Shown: positions 46,064-54,861, counted from the first letter of the stretch. The stretch: 64,000 bases of DNA from Lachnospiraceae bacterium (GCA_024696005.1 JAILHF010000023.1:1-64000); one strand, 5' to 3'. Numbers and translations: made by a program. The notes: generated by a model from the letters alone, not told the origin.

Positions 46064-47493
46064 CGCTCCTTCTTTCCTTCCATCCGGATGCAGAAGATAT
46101 TCTTTTCCTCTGCCCGGATGTATTTTAACACGCCGCCGTGTTTTTCCACAATCTTTCTGGCGATGGCGAGCCCGAGCCCCGTGCCGCCGTCCGTCTTTCT
46201 TGTTGTATCTCCCCTGGCAAATTCGTCAAACATCCGGGGCACAAAATCCTCCGCGATGGCTTCCCCGTCATCCGCCACCTCGATCACCGTCTGATCACCG
46301 TCTTCATGCAGACTGAGGGATATGACCTTACCCGTGCTGTTATATTTGTTCGCGTTGGACAGAAGATTCTGTATCACCCTTCCGAACAGCTTTTTATCGA
46401 TCACCGCCGGGACCGGCTCTTCCGGAATGTCGATCTCAAATTCCTTCCCCGCATCCGTGATCTCTTCATAAAACTCCGCGCAGATCTGCCGCACCGTCTC
46501 ACACAGATCCGCCTCCTCCGCCGCAAGCCGGTACTCATCATTCTCCAGCTTCAGACTGGTATTCAGATCTTCCGTCAGCATGCGGATCCGCTCCGCCTTG
46601 CTGTCGATCACGCGGTACTGATCCCGGATCTTTTCTTCCTCTACAAGTCCCTCCTGCAGAGCTCCGACGCAGCTCTTGATGGAGGCCAGAGGATTCTTGA
46701 TGTCGTGGGCCAGCTCCAGGAGCATCTGGTTTCTCCCCTGTTCGATCCTGTGCTTCTCCTCCTCGCTGTCTTTCAGCTTCCGCGCCATGCGGTTGAACCT
46801 GTCGCGGATCTCGTCGAATTCCCTGTCGGAATCATAATCGATCACGATATCCCGTTTCCCTTCGCTCACCTCATCCATGCCATCCATCAGCTGCCGGAGC
46901 GGTTTATCGATATGCTTTTTCAGATACAGACTGATCCCTGCCACTTCCGCCAGGAAAAGAAGCCCGAAAGCCGCAAAAAAGATCCAGGTATTTTTTCCGA
47001 CCCCGTTATTGATCATGTAGGTCAGTTTGTAGGATACTGCCGAACTCGGATAACACACAAGAAAGATCCGCTTCGGTTCTCCCACATAGCGGATACAGGC
47101 CGTATATTCCTTATCACTTCCGGCCTCATGCTGTTCCAGATAAACCCCGGAGCCGCCCATTTGCACATAACCAAGATCGCAAAGCTGCGCCAGTTCCGGG
47201 ATCTCATAGCGCTCTTTCTCCGTCTTTTTTTCTCCCCAGCTTGTGATCAAGTTCCCCTTTTCATCCAGCTCTTCCACCCAGCCTCCGATACGGCTCAACA
47301 CCTCCAGATCCCGGATCGTTCCCTCGTTCGTAACCACGGTCTGGGGCGAGGCATTCTCCACGCTGCCGTTTCCGAGATACGAAATGATCAGGATCGCCAG
47401 CACGACATAAAGAAAGATCGTCCCGAACAGAAACAGGACATAACTTCCTACCAGTCTGGAAAAAATACTTTTTTTATTATTCTTCCGCTTCAT
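46060..47493 (-). CDS. Sensor histidine kinase with extracellular sensor and HAMP
   Basis: 477 aa. Transmembrane helices at about 15-38 and 172-194 enclose an extracellular domain of about 130 residues. HAMP follows (about 195-247), then HisKA with ELAHDIKNPLASIK (His near 270), the N box NLLSNANKYN and the G box GGTGLGLAIARK. Partner is the regulator at 47497, three bases upstream. Confidence 0.9.
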   Translation of the reverse strand: MKRKNNKKSIFSRLVGSYVLFLFGTIFLYVVLAILIISYLGNGSVENASPQTVVTNEGTIRDLEVLSRIGGWVEELDEKGNLITSWGEKKTEKERYEIPELAQLCDLGYVQMGGSGVYLEQHEAGSDKEYTACIRYVGEPKRIFLVCYPSSAVSYKLTYMINNGVGKNTWIFFAAFGLLFLAEVAGISLYLKKHIDKPLRQLMDGMDEVSEGKRDIVIDYDSDREFDEIRDRFNRMARKLKDSEEEKHRIEQGRNQMLLELAHDIKNPLASIKSCVGALQEGLVEEEKIRDQYRVIDSKAERIRMLTEDLNTSLKLENDEYRLAAEEADLCETVRQICAEFYEEITDAGKEFEIDIPEEPVPAVIDKKLFGRVIQNLLSNANKYNSTGKVISLSLHEDGDQTVIEVADDGEAIAEDFVPRMFDEFARGDTTRKTDGGTGLGLAIARKIVEKHGGVLKYIRAEEKNIFCIRMEGKKER

Positions 47494-47496
47494 TCA

Positions 47497-48183
47497 TTAT
47501 TCCTTTTCAAAACGATATCCGAGTCCCTTGACCGTTTTGATGATGACCACATCCTTTAGGCCGCCCTGGATCTTATTCCTCAGATTACTGATATGCACCA
47601 TGATCGTACTGTCATCCGCGAAATAGCTGTCTTCCCAGGCATAATCAAAGATCTGCTGCTTGGTATAGATCCTGCCGGGATGTGTCATCAACAGCTCCAA
47701 TATGCGGTATTCGGTTCCCGTGAGAGCGATCTGCACGCCTTCCCTAGTCAGAGACCGGGCATCCGTATCCAGCTCCAGTCCGAAGGCCCGGAACTTTTTC
47801 CCGCCTTCTTCCTTGTAATCGTAATTTCTTCTGAGCTGTGCTTTTACTCTTGCCACAACCTCCATCGGATTAAAAGGCTTGGATATGTAATCATCCGCCC
47901 CCAGCTCCAGGCCCAGGATCTTGTCATAATCCTCGCTCTTTGCCGTGATCATGATGGCCGGAACGTGGGACTGCTCCCGTATCTTTTTCAGCACGCCAAA
48001 GCCGTCCAGCCCCGGCATCATCACATCCAGCAGTACCAGATGGGGCTTATTCTCCCGGAACAGCTCCAGGGCCGATATTCCGTTATCGGCCTTGATCAGC
48101 TCTATTCCCTCTTTATTCAGGAACAATTCCAGGGAATCCAGTATCTCTGTTTCATCATCTGCAGCCAGCACCAGATAGTCCAT
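47497..48183 (-). CDS. OmpR-family response regulator (first system)
   Basis: 228 aa. Receiver with DDE (9-11), phospho-acceptor Asp in VLLDVMMPG near 53 and Lys in ISKPFNP near 104; winged-helix domain ending KTVKGLGYRFEKE. It directly precedes its kinase. It likely controls the ABC exporter/metallopeptidase unit upstream; TTARG direct repeats lie at that promoter. Confidence 0.92.
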   Translation of the reverse strand: MDYLVLAADDETEILDSLELFLNKEGIELIKADNGISALELFRENKPHLVLLDVMMPGLDGFGVLKKIREQSHVPAIMITAKSEDYDKILGLELGADDYISKPFNPMEVVARVKAQLRRNYDYKEEGGKKFRAFGLELDTDARSLTREGVQIALTGTEYRILELLMTHPGRIYTKQQIFDYAWEDSYFADDSTIMVHISNLRNKIQGGLKDVVIIKTVKGLGYRFEKE

Positions 48184-48263
48184 ATCCTTCCCCTCTCCAT
48201 TGCAGCGTTCGTTTCCGAAGCAGCTTTTCGCTCAGGCTTTTTTCAACCGCCCCGCCCCCTGCC

Positions 48264-49157
48264 TTATTCACAGTAGCGCGCGATCACATCATCCAGGGAG
48301 CAGTCAAAGGCGAATGTGCTCTTCCATTCCGGATCCAGTCCGTCCAGAAGCATGCATTGCAGCATCCCGTGATGATAGTACTTCGAATTTCCTTCTGCAT
48401 AGCTTGCGGCATTTTTCAGGTAATTGTCTTCATACACCGCATCCCCGTTCTCATAGCGGACCACCCTGGATTCGACATAACATGCGCTTCCTTCCGAAAG
48501 TTCATAATAGTCCTCCGAGATCTTTTCCTCCGCACTAAGGAGCTCATCACGCTTCTCCGCGATACGCAGATATTCTAATGCTGTTTGACGGAAATCGCAA
48601 GTTTTGTCCGTATCCGCCACCCTTCCGAGCACCTCAAGTTCCTTTTCATAAAGACTCCTTTTTTCGGGATCCCGGTCAATACGCTCTGCCAGTTCCGTTT
48701 CGGAAAGACCGTTATCCGCCGAATTCTCCGCAAGGCGGAAACAGCTGTTCTGATAAGCGTGGAAGCTTTCGTGCCAGATCACCGCAGACAGCTGCTCATG
48801 TGCCCCTGTTGCGATCCAGGTCTCATATACCGGAACCACCACCTCATATTCATCCCCATTCGGATAAATACTGCCTACCAGGCCTTCATAAACCGCTTCC
48901 CGTTCCGTGATCTCCATTTCTCCGTTCCGGTAGTCAATGACAAAATCCTTTTCCCCGTTTGAAAAAGCCGTTTTATAATCCAGGGGAGAAAATCCCGGAA
49001 AGCCCAGATCGCCAAGCTCCTTTCGATCCTCGATCACCCGTTCATATTCCTTTCTGTCATCTTCCTTAAGTCCCTTTTCTGTTGTGGCAAATCCGGCCGT
49101 AAGCAGTGCTGCTCCCGTCAGGAAATATACGATCATTCCGATTGTTCTTTTTTTCAT
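48264..49157 (-). CDS. Membrane-anchored HExxH metallopeptidase-like protein
   Basis: 297 aa. An N-terminal helix (about 5-24) anchors a predicted extracellular domain. VIWHESFHAYQN places a zinc-site HESFH at 129-133. LSEGSACYVES about 90 residues later offers E222 or E229 as the third ligand, a gluzincin-like layout. I cannot assign a named family. The true start is the ATG at 49157, five bases after the permease stop. Its place in an ABC exporter unit suggests cleavage of a peptide that the exporter also handles. Confidence 0.6.
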   Translation of the reverse strand: MKKRTIGMIVYFLTGAALLTAGFATTEKGLKEDDRKEYERVIEDRKELGDLGFPGFSPLDYKTAFSNGEKDFVIDYRNGEMEITEREAVYEGLVGSIYPNGDEYEVVVPVYETWIATGAHEQLSAVIWHESFHAYQNSCFRLAENSADNGLSETELAERIDRDPEKRSLYEKELEVLGRVADTDKTCDFRQTALEYLRIAEKRDELLSAEEKISEDYYELSEGSACYVESRVVRYENGDAVYEDNYLKNAASYAEGNSKYYHHGMLQCMLLDGLDPEWKSTFAFDCSLDDVIARYCE

Positions 49158-49162
49158 TTGAT

Positions 49163-49918
49163 TCACGCTTCCTTTCTTCTGAAGAATAAGATACCGATAC
49201 CTGCGATCCATACTACGATCATTCCCATGATGATCACATGTACATCCACCGGATTTCCCTGCGCCAGGTTCCCGCCCTGTCTGCTCAAGCCCGCCAGATC
49301 CGGGAACAGACGGATCACTCTCTTCATGATCGTCCCACCCGCTCCGGTAAGGACTGCCGCCAGAAGGATCAGAATGTTCCGGAAAGCACCTCCGGCAAAA
49401 AGAATGATCATGATCACTCCGCTGACGATGGTCGGAAAAATGATGGAGAGTGCGCTTGCCAGCATGCTGATGATCGCCGTATACAGGAGCATCAGCAGTG
49501 CTGCTGCCGCGATCCGTCCCAGCATTCCGCTATAGCCGTTTACCACCGCAAATACTGCCATGGTCGCATAAAGGATCAGTCCGGAGATCCAGGATACCGC
49601 CACATTCCCGATGGCCAGGCTCATGTGATAGCGGCTCTGGCTGATCCCCCTGGACCAGATCAGATGGCTGGTCCGTCTCTCGTACTCATTCGGCACCGTA
49701 GTCAGGGACATGGCAAGTGCAATGGCTCCGCTCAGAAAATTCACCACATGGATCAGGATCGGGATCAGTACATAGTAATCCTTGATCTGTCTGCCGCCGA
49801 TCGTAAGGCTCCCCATATCGGACGAGAAGATCATCACCACCAGGACACCGAGTACGGTAGTAATATAGAGCATCTTCTTCCGGATCTTTTCTTTTATCAC
49901 ATTTAAGCTGATTTCCAT
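49163..49918 (-). CDS. ABC transporter permease subunit
   Basis: 251 aa with six hydrophobic helices, ABC-2 type. A single permease gene sits with this ATPase, so it may work as a homodimer. PNEYERRTSHLIWSRGISQSRYHMSLA near 75-100 is the cytoplasmic coupling region. Four bases follow the ATPase stop. Confidence 0.78.
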   Translation of the reverse strand: MEISLNVIKEKIRKKMLYITTVLGVLVVMIFSSDMGSLTIGGRQIKDYYVLIPILIHVVNFLSGAIALAMSLTTVPNEYERRTSHLIWSRGISQSRYHMSLAIGNVAVSWISGLILYATMAVFAVVNGYSGMLGRIAAAALLMLLYTAIISMLASALSIIFPTIVSGVIMIILFAGGAFRNILILLAAVLTGAGGTIMKRVIRLFPDLAGLSRQGGNLAQGNPVDVHVIIMGMIVVWIAGIGILFFRRKEA

Positions 49919-49922
49919 TTCT

Positions 49923-50597
49923 TCATTCCTCCCCTACCAGTCTGATGAATTTATCTTCCAGGCTTTCGTGACTCACACCGTTTGTCCAGCTGTCGATGAC
50001 CTTTCCCTTTTTCATGATCACGCCCCTGTCGCAGATCGCTTCGATGTCGTGCAGGATGTGGGAATTGATGATGATGGTCTTGCCTCTTTCCTTCAGTTTC
50101 CGCAAAAGCTCCAGATTATGCTTTCTCCCCAGTGCATCCAGTCCCGCCGTAGGCTCATCCAGGATCAGTAGGTCCGGATCCGCGATCAACGCCTGGGCCA
50201 GTGCAAGTCGCTGTATCATGCCCTTGGAATAATCCTTGACTCTCGTCCGGTTATCTTCCAGACCGACCGTATCCAGCAGCTCCTCCAGATACTCCTTATC
50301 CTTTTTTCTGCCCTCTATCCCCGCGTAGTAACGCATGACCTCCATGGCACTCAGATACGGCGGAAAGTACGGCGTCTCGGGGGAATATCCGCTCTTTACG
50401 CCATCCGCGATCTCTATCTTTCCGGAGCTTGGCTTCGCCAGTCCGAGGATCATCTTGATGGTGGTGGTCTTTCCGGCCCCGTTCGCTCCCAGCAGGGCAA
50501 AAACTTCACCTTTTCCGATGCTGAAAGACAAAGCATCCACTACCGTTTTGTCTTTGTAGCTTTTCGTAACATTTTCCAGCTTCAGTATTTCGTTCAT
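49923..50597 (-). CDS. ABC transporter ATPase (BcrA-type)
   Basis: 224 aa. Walker A GANGAGKT near 37-44, signature YSKGMIQRLALA near 127, Walker B LLILDEPTAGLD near 149, switch His in INSHIL. The ATG at 50597 is eight bases after GGGAGG; an in-frame ATG at 50627 lies inside the -10 region and is rejected. First gene of the island. Confidence 0.9.
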   Translation of the reverse strand: MNEILKLENVTKSYKDKTVVDALSFSIGKGEVFALLGANGAGKTTTIKMILGLAKPSSGKIEIADGVKSGYSPETPYFPPYLSAMEVMRYYAGIEGRKKDKEYLEELLDTVGLEDNRTRVKDYSKGMIQRLALAQALIADPDLLILDEPTAGLDALGRKHNLELLRKLKERGKTIIINSHILHDIEAICDRGVIMKKGKVIDSWTNGVSHESLEDKFIRLVGEE

Positions 50598-50622
50598 CTT
50601 TCTTACCTCCCTTACAGTTGCC

Positions 50623-50664
50623 ATCATAGCTCTCCGGGCTTAATTGCTCTTAAAGCGAACCTAA
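50623..50664 (-). promoter_or_regulatory. Promoter with three TTARG direct repeats
   Basis: Minus-strand TTAGG (50664-50660), TTAAG (50653-50649) and TTAAG (50643-50639) are spaced 11 and 10 bases, on one face of the helix. The -10 is TATGAT (50628-50623); there is no consensus -35. This suits activation by an OmpR-type regulator, such as the one at 47497. Confidence 0.5.
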
Positions 50665-50709
50665 AGATAAGCTGAAGATATGGATTTCCTTACGGGAATG
50701 CCGCAAACG

Positions 50710-50740
50710 AAAAAAACACCTCCGTCGACAACAACGGAGG
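50710..50740 (-). terminator. Intrinsic terminator of the antiporter-trkA-LUD operon
   Basis: CCTCCGT, eight-base loop, ACGGAGG, then seven T on the minus strand. A further hairpin GAATCTTT/AAAGATTC lies at 50778-50798, without a T-tract on that strand. Confidence 0.8.
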
Positions 50741-50809
50741 CGCTGTTTCTGACTCTATGCTTTTTGGGGGCCCCGGTGAATCTTTAGAAGAAAGATTCTT
50801 TCCGCATGA

Positions 50810-51439
50810 TCAGAATCCCAGATCGTCATTTACCAGGATCACGTTGATACGCCCCTCATGGCGGGAAAACCTCGTGATCAGGAACTGACAGCAGATCGTG
50901 TCCGGCGACTTGCAGTTCATGCAGCTTCCTGTTTCCGCACAGGGCGTGGAAAGCCCGAAACGCTGCGCATTGATCGGAGCCGCCACATTCCTGGCCCGCT
51001 TCATTGCCGCATCCACATCACTGCAGACCTTGTTCATGCCAACGATGAACAGAACCTTTTTCGGCCCCTGGGCGATGGCGGACACACGGTTTGAATTTCC
51101 GTCGATATTGATGATCACGCCGTCTTCGGTGATGGCATTTGCGCTCGAAAGGAAAACATCCGCATCATAAGCCTGCAGCATGGCCGCTCTCTTATCTTCG
51201 GCCTTGTCACGGTCGATGAAACGGTATTTCGGATCCTGCACGGCATCCACCAGTCCGATCTCCCTGGCGCTCATGCAGCCGCCCATGGCAATGCTGCTCC
51301 CCTCCGGGATCAGCTCCAGCGCCTTCTTCAAGGCCGCCTCGCGGTCTTCGGCATAATACGCGTCCATGTTCCGGCTTTTAAGGCCTTTGATCACCTTGTA
51401 GGCCAGCAGCTCGTTCCGTTTTCTCCTGTTCTCTTCCAT
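50810..51439 (-). CDS. LUD-domain protein (lactate-utilisation family)
   Basis: 209 aa single-domain LUD protein (LutB/LutC C-terminal fold). It has MGGCMSAREIGL near 51-62, SANAITEDGVIINIDGNSNRV near 98 and a Cys-rich tail CMNCKSPDTICC near 175. The domain binds small anions or phosphates. The Cys set may ligate Fe-S. AAGGAGGAG precedes the ATG. It is 18 bases after trkA, so probably in the same operon, which is an unexpected partner. Confidence 0.82.
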   Translation of the reverse strand: MEENRRKRNELLAYKVIKGLKSRNMDAYYAEDREAALKKALELIPEGSSIAMGGCMSAREIGLVDAVQDPKYRFIDRDKAEDKRAAMLQAYDADVFLSSANAITEDGVIINIDGNSNRVSAIAQGPKKVLFIVGMNKVCSDVDAAMKRARNVAAPINAQRFGLSTPCAETGSCMNCKSPDTICCQFLITRFSRHEGRINVILVNDDLGF

Positions 51440-51457
51440 ACGCTCCTCCTTCCCTGC

Positions 51458-52828
51458 TTACAGCAGCATCTCATTCAGGCTTCTGATATGGTTTTTGCGG
51501 GTCGAGGTGACAATGACGCGGTCACCCTTGCGGATATCGGTATTGCCGGAAGGGATGATCAGCTCGCCGCCCCGAAGGATCCCGGCGACCAGAACATCCT
51601 TTTTCAGCCGGAAGCTCTTGTCGCGGAAAAGCTTCCCCAGACATTTGAAATCCTCATCCGCAGGCAGCTCCATGATCTCCGCCATTCCGTCCGCAAGCAG
51701 ATAAAACTTGCCGATATCCTTGCCCGAATCGGCCGCCTCATGGCTGCGCAGGAAACGCATGGCCTTCAGGGCAGACGACTCCGCCGGAGACACGGTGATG
51801 TCGATGTTGACCTTATGCAGCAGCTTTACATGCTCGGGCCTGTCCACTCGCGTTATGATGGAAGGGACATTGCAGGACCAGGCATACATGCTGATCACCA
51901 GATTGGTCTCGTCATGATTGGTCAGCGAAACGATCATGTCCGATCCGGAAACCTTTTCCTCCTCGAGGATCTCGAGGGTATCGCCGTCGGCATAGGCGAC
52001 GTTGATCTCCGGGTACTGCTCCATGAGCTGTCTGCAGCGGACGGGATCGTGCTCCAGGATCGTGATGTCGCAATGCCCCTTTTTCTTCAGCATCCCCATA
52101 AGGTAATCGCAGGTCGTGCTGCCGCCGACGATCACGATCTTTTTCGCCTTGCTGCGCAGTATCCCCAGCTTTACCAAAGATTCATCCAGATCCCTGCGGG
52201 CCATGACGATATTGACGTTATCCCCGGTATCCAGGATGAAATCGCCGCGCGGGATATAAAGCTTTCCTCCCCGCAGCACGCTGACGACCAGGATATCCAT
52301 CCCGACAGACTGTTTGATGTCGAGCAGGGAACGGCCCTTCAGCACACTGTCATCCAGAATGCTCACATTCAGGATTTGCAGCTTATCCCCCCAGAAGCCC
52401 TCGAGCTTGGTAAAACCGGGCATCCCCATATTGTGAAAGATCTCTTCCGCCACATCCGGACGGGGTTTCATAAAGAAATCGATATGATACTCTTTTTTCA
52501 GTTCCTCCGCTTCCCGCACAAATTCCGGGGAAAGGATACGGGCTGCCGCAAAACGGGTCCCGAGGGCCTTTGCCTGCATGCAGCTCAGCAGATTGATCTC
52601 GTCGATGTGCGTGAGCGCGACGATGGCATCCGCGGTGTCTGCGCCGGCCGCCAGAAGCACCTCCCTGGAAGCCCCGCTGCCGACGATGCCGTTCACGTTA
52701 TACTTGTCGGTCGCCGCATCGACCAGTCTGCGGTCCTGATCGATCACCGACACTTCATAGCTCTCGTTATCAAAGGCGCCGAGCAAAAGACTTCCGGTCT
52801 GTCCAAGACCGACTATGATGATCTTCAT
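51458..52828 (-). CDS. trkA: TrkA-type double RCK potassium-channel regulator
   Basis: 456 aa in the order RCK_N, RCK_C, RCK_N, RCK_C. The first nucleotide site has IVGLGQTG at 4-11 and the acidic VIDQD near 32. The second reads IVGGSTTCDYL and lacks a GxGxxG motif, so it may not bind NAD(H). No TrkH or KtrB channel gene is present. Instead it overlaps a CPA1 antiporter gene by four bases, suggesting that the RCK ring gates that antiporter (inference). Confidence 0.88.
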   Translation of the reverse strand: MKIIIVGLGQTGSLLLGAFDNESYEVSVIDQDRRLVDAATDKYNVNGIVGSGASREVLLAAGADTADAIVALTHIDEINLLSCMQAKALGTRFAAARILSPEFVREAEELKKEYHIDFFMKPRPDVAEEIFHNMGMPGFTKLEGFWGDKLQILNVSILDDSVLKGRSLLDIKQSVGMDILVVSVLRGGKLYIPRGDFILDTGDNVNIVMARRDLDESLVKLGILRSKAKKIVIVGGSTTCDYLMGMLKKKGHCDITILEHDPVRCRQLMEQYPEINVAYADGDTLEILEEEKVSGSDMIVSLTNHDETNLVISMYAWSCNVPSIITRVDRPEHVKLLHKVNIDITVSPAESSALKAMRFLRSHEAADSGKDIGKFYLLADGMAEIMELPADEDFKCLGKLFRDKSFRLKKDVLVAGILRGGELIIPSGNTDIRKGDRVIVTSTRKNHIRSLNEMLL

Positions 52829-54129
52829 GCTTTTTCCCCTTCCGATATTTTCCGTTTGCTGAGCCTGTTCGCTTTATGCTTCTCCAGTGCAAAGTAAACG
52901 CGTTTTACCGTGAGTCCCTGTACCAGTACCGTAAAGAATATGGTCACATACGCCACGTTGGTAAAGATCACATAGACCTCGGGCGGCAGATACTCGGCCG
53001 TTTCCAGCGCAAGCGCCATGGAAAGCCCGCCTTTCAGAGCCGACCAGGTCATCAGCACGACAAATTCCCCGAGGTCGTAATTCCCGGGGATCTTCTTTCC
53101 GGTAAGGATGGTGCTGACCAGAACACCTGCCCCCCGGGAAAAGACCAGAATGAGCAGACCCGCGGGAATGACAACGGCCGTAAAGACGCTGAGCTTCATG
53201 TCCAGCACCAGCAGGCCGATCATGACGAAAAGAATGGAATTCAGGATGTTTTCCAATATCTCCCAGAAATCCCCGTAAAAGTTCTCCGGATCGATGACCG
53301 CCGCATTCCTCTTTATGCCTCCCATGGCATAGGAGAAATACATGCCGCAGACCACGGACGCGATCACGCCGGAAAAACCGAAATGTTCGCATATCACGTA
53401 TACCGAGGAAACATCCAGCAGCGAGATCAGGATGTATCTGACCGGATTGCGCGTCAGCTTCATCAGGCGGAAAAGCACATAGGACACACCAAGCGCCACC
53501 GCCACGGCCCCGCCGATCTCTTTGATCATCAGCACCGCGAAATTTCCGTCCCCGCTGTGCACGATCAGGGACCGCACAAAGATGAAGAGCGTGACACCCG
53601 TTCCGTCATTGAAGAGGGATTCGTTCTCGATCACCGAGCATACGTTCTTGGACAGGCCGATCTTGTTCAGGATGCCTGTGGCGGCGATGGGATCCGTGGG
53701 CGAGACCACACAGCCCAGCAGCACGCAGGTCCAGAAATCCATCGGGATATGAAACATAGCCGCCACGCAATAAAACAGCGCACCGTACAAAAACGAAGAA
53801 AGCAGCGTGGTCAGCAGGGCCAGAAGGGAGATCGGACGCAGATTCTTTTTGAACTTCCCCATATTGACCTTGCTCGCGCCGGCAAAAAGCATGAAGCAGA
53901 GCATCCCGTCCATCAGATATTCACGGAAGCCGAAATCCCCCAGCTTTCCCACGAGAAGGCTGACATTCGTATCCGGGAACAGCAGCTTCACCGCCAGTAA
54001 TATCAGGGACAGGAGCAGGGAAAAAAATATGAGTGCTATATCGCTCTGAAGACGAAAGACACGTTCGTTCAGTGTTCCGATGACAACGATATAAGCCAGG
54101 ATTATGATCAAAAACATCAAAATGCTCAT
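52825..54129 (-). CDS. Cation:proton antiporter, CPA1/NhaP-like
   Basis: 434 aa with 12-13 hydrophobic helices. The ion-site Asp pair of CPA1 exchangers is in LLGCVVSPTDPIAATGIL near 145 and ENESLFNDGTGVTLF near 170 (ND motif). It exchanges Na+ or K+ for protons. The short basic tail ends just as trkA begins. Only seven bases separate the -10 hexamer from the ATG, so the mRNA appears leaderless. Confidence 0.9.
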   Translation of the reverse strand: MSILMFLIIILAYIVVIGTLNERVFRLQSDIALIFFSLLLSLILLAVKLLFPDTNVSLLVGKLGDFGFREYLMDGMLCFMLFAGASKVNMGKFKKNLRPISLLALLTTLLSSFLYGALFYCVAAMFHIPMDFWTCVLLGCVVSPTDPIAATGILNKIGLSKNVCSVIENESLFNDGTGVTLFIFVRSLIVHSGDGNFAVLMIKEIGGAVAVALGVSYVLFRLMKLTRNPVRYILISLLDVSSVYVICEHFGFSGVIASVVCGMYFSYAMGGIKRNAAVIDPENFYGDFWEILENILNSILFVMIGLLVLDMKLSVFTAVVIPAGLLILVFSRGAGVLVSTILTGKKIPGNYDLGEFVVLMTWSALKGGLSMALALETAEYLPPEVYVIFTNVAYVTIFFTVLVQGLTVKRVYFALEKHKANRLSKRKISEGEKA

Positions 54130-54136
54130 AGATGCG

Positions 54137-54165
54137 ATTATACCATATTACAGGGAGGAAGACAA
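54137..54165 (-). promoter_or_regulatory. Promoter giving a leaderless antiporter-trkA mRNA
   Basis: Minus-strand TTGTCT (54165-54160), 17 bases, perfect TATAAT (54142-54137). The ATG at 54129 starts eight bases after the hexamer, at the expected transcription start. No ribosome site can exist upstream. Confidence 0.65.
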
Positions 54166-54172
54166 ACCCGCC

Positions 54173-54814
54173 TCAGCCCCTGATCATCTTCATGTATTCG
54201 GAATAGGAGATATATTCTCCGCCCATGCTCTCCAGAAAATCCGTATGGAACTGGCAGTCGATCATGCCGAAGCCTTTCTCCCTCAGGCGTTCCGCCAACA
54301 GGACCAGTGCAATCTTGGAACCGTTCTCGTGATCGGAATACATGCTCTCTCCGAAGAAATTGTTCCCGATGACCACTCCGTACAGGCCTCCGGCGATCAC
54401 GCCGTCCACTTCGGCTTCCAGCGCCGCGGCATTTCCCCGTTTGTTGAGCTCGGCATAAGCCTGCTCCATGTCATCGGTGATCCAGGTTCCCTCGTTTTCC
54501 TCACGTTTCATCCTGCAGCGGTGCATGGTATCCGAAAAATCCCGTTCGCAAACGGCATTTACTTCATGCTTCTTCATGTATTTCGCAAGGGAATGCGATA
54601 CATGGATGTTTTCCGGCCGGATGATGTAGCGCTCACGAGGGCACCACCACAGGATCGGTTCCCCTTCCCCGTACCAGGGAAAGATCCCCTGGGAATAAGC
54701 CAGGATCAGCCTCTCGGGGCGCAGGTCACCGCCCACTGCCAGCAGGCCGTTCTCCTCTGCCAGCAAGGGATTGGGAAAATCGATGCGGTTTTCATCCAGC
54801 TTATAGATCGGCAT
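54173..54814 (-). CDS. aat: Leucyl/phenylalanyl-tRNA--protein transferase
   Basis: 213 aa. Adds Leu or Phe to proteins with N-terminal Lys or Arg, marking them for ClpAP-type degradation. Family motifs: FPNPLLAEENGLLAVGGDL (10-28), GIFPWY, WWCPRERYII near 54 and GESMYSDHENGSKIAL near 153. The ATG at 54814 follows AGGAGC; an upstream in-frame ATG at 54868 precedes the promoter and is rejected. The enzyme is mainly proteobacterial and uncommon in Firmicutes. Confidence 0.92.
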   Translation of the reverse strand: MPIYKLDENRIDFPNPLLAEENGLLAVGGDLRPERLILAYSQGIFPWYGEGEPILWWCPRERYIIRPENIHVSHSLAKYMKKHEVNAVCERDFSDTMHRCRMKREENEGTWITDDMEQAYAELNKRGNAAALEAEVDGVIAGGLYGVVIGNNFFGESMYSDHENGSKIALVLLAERLREKGFGMIDCQFHTDFLESMGGEYISYSEYMKMIRG

Positions 54815-54832
54815 GTTCGGGCTCCTGATGAA

Positions 54833-54861
54833 ATTATAATATACACAGCCCCATATGACAA
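54833..54861 (-). promoter_or_regulatory. Promoter of aat
   Basis: Minus-strand TTGTCA (54861-54856), 17 bases, perfect TATAAT (54838-54833). The leader is only about 12 bases, with AGGAGC. Confidence 0.75.
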
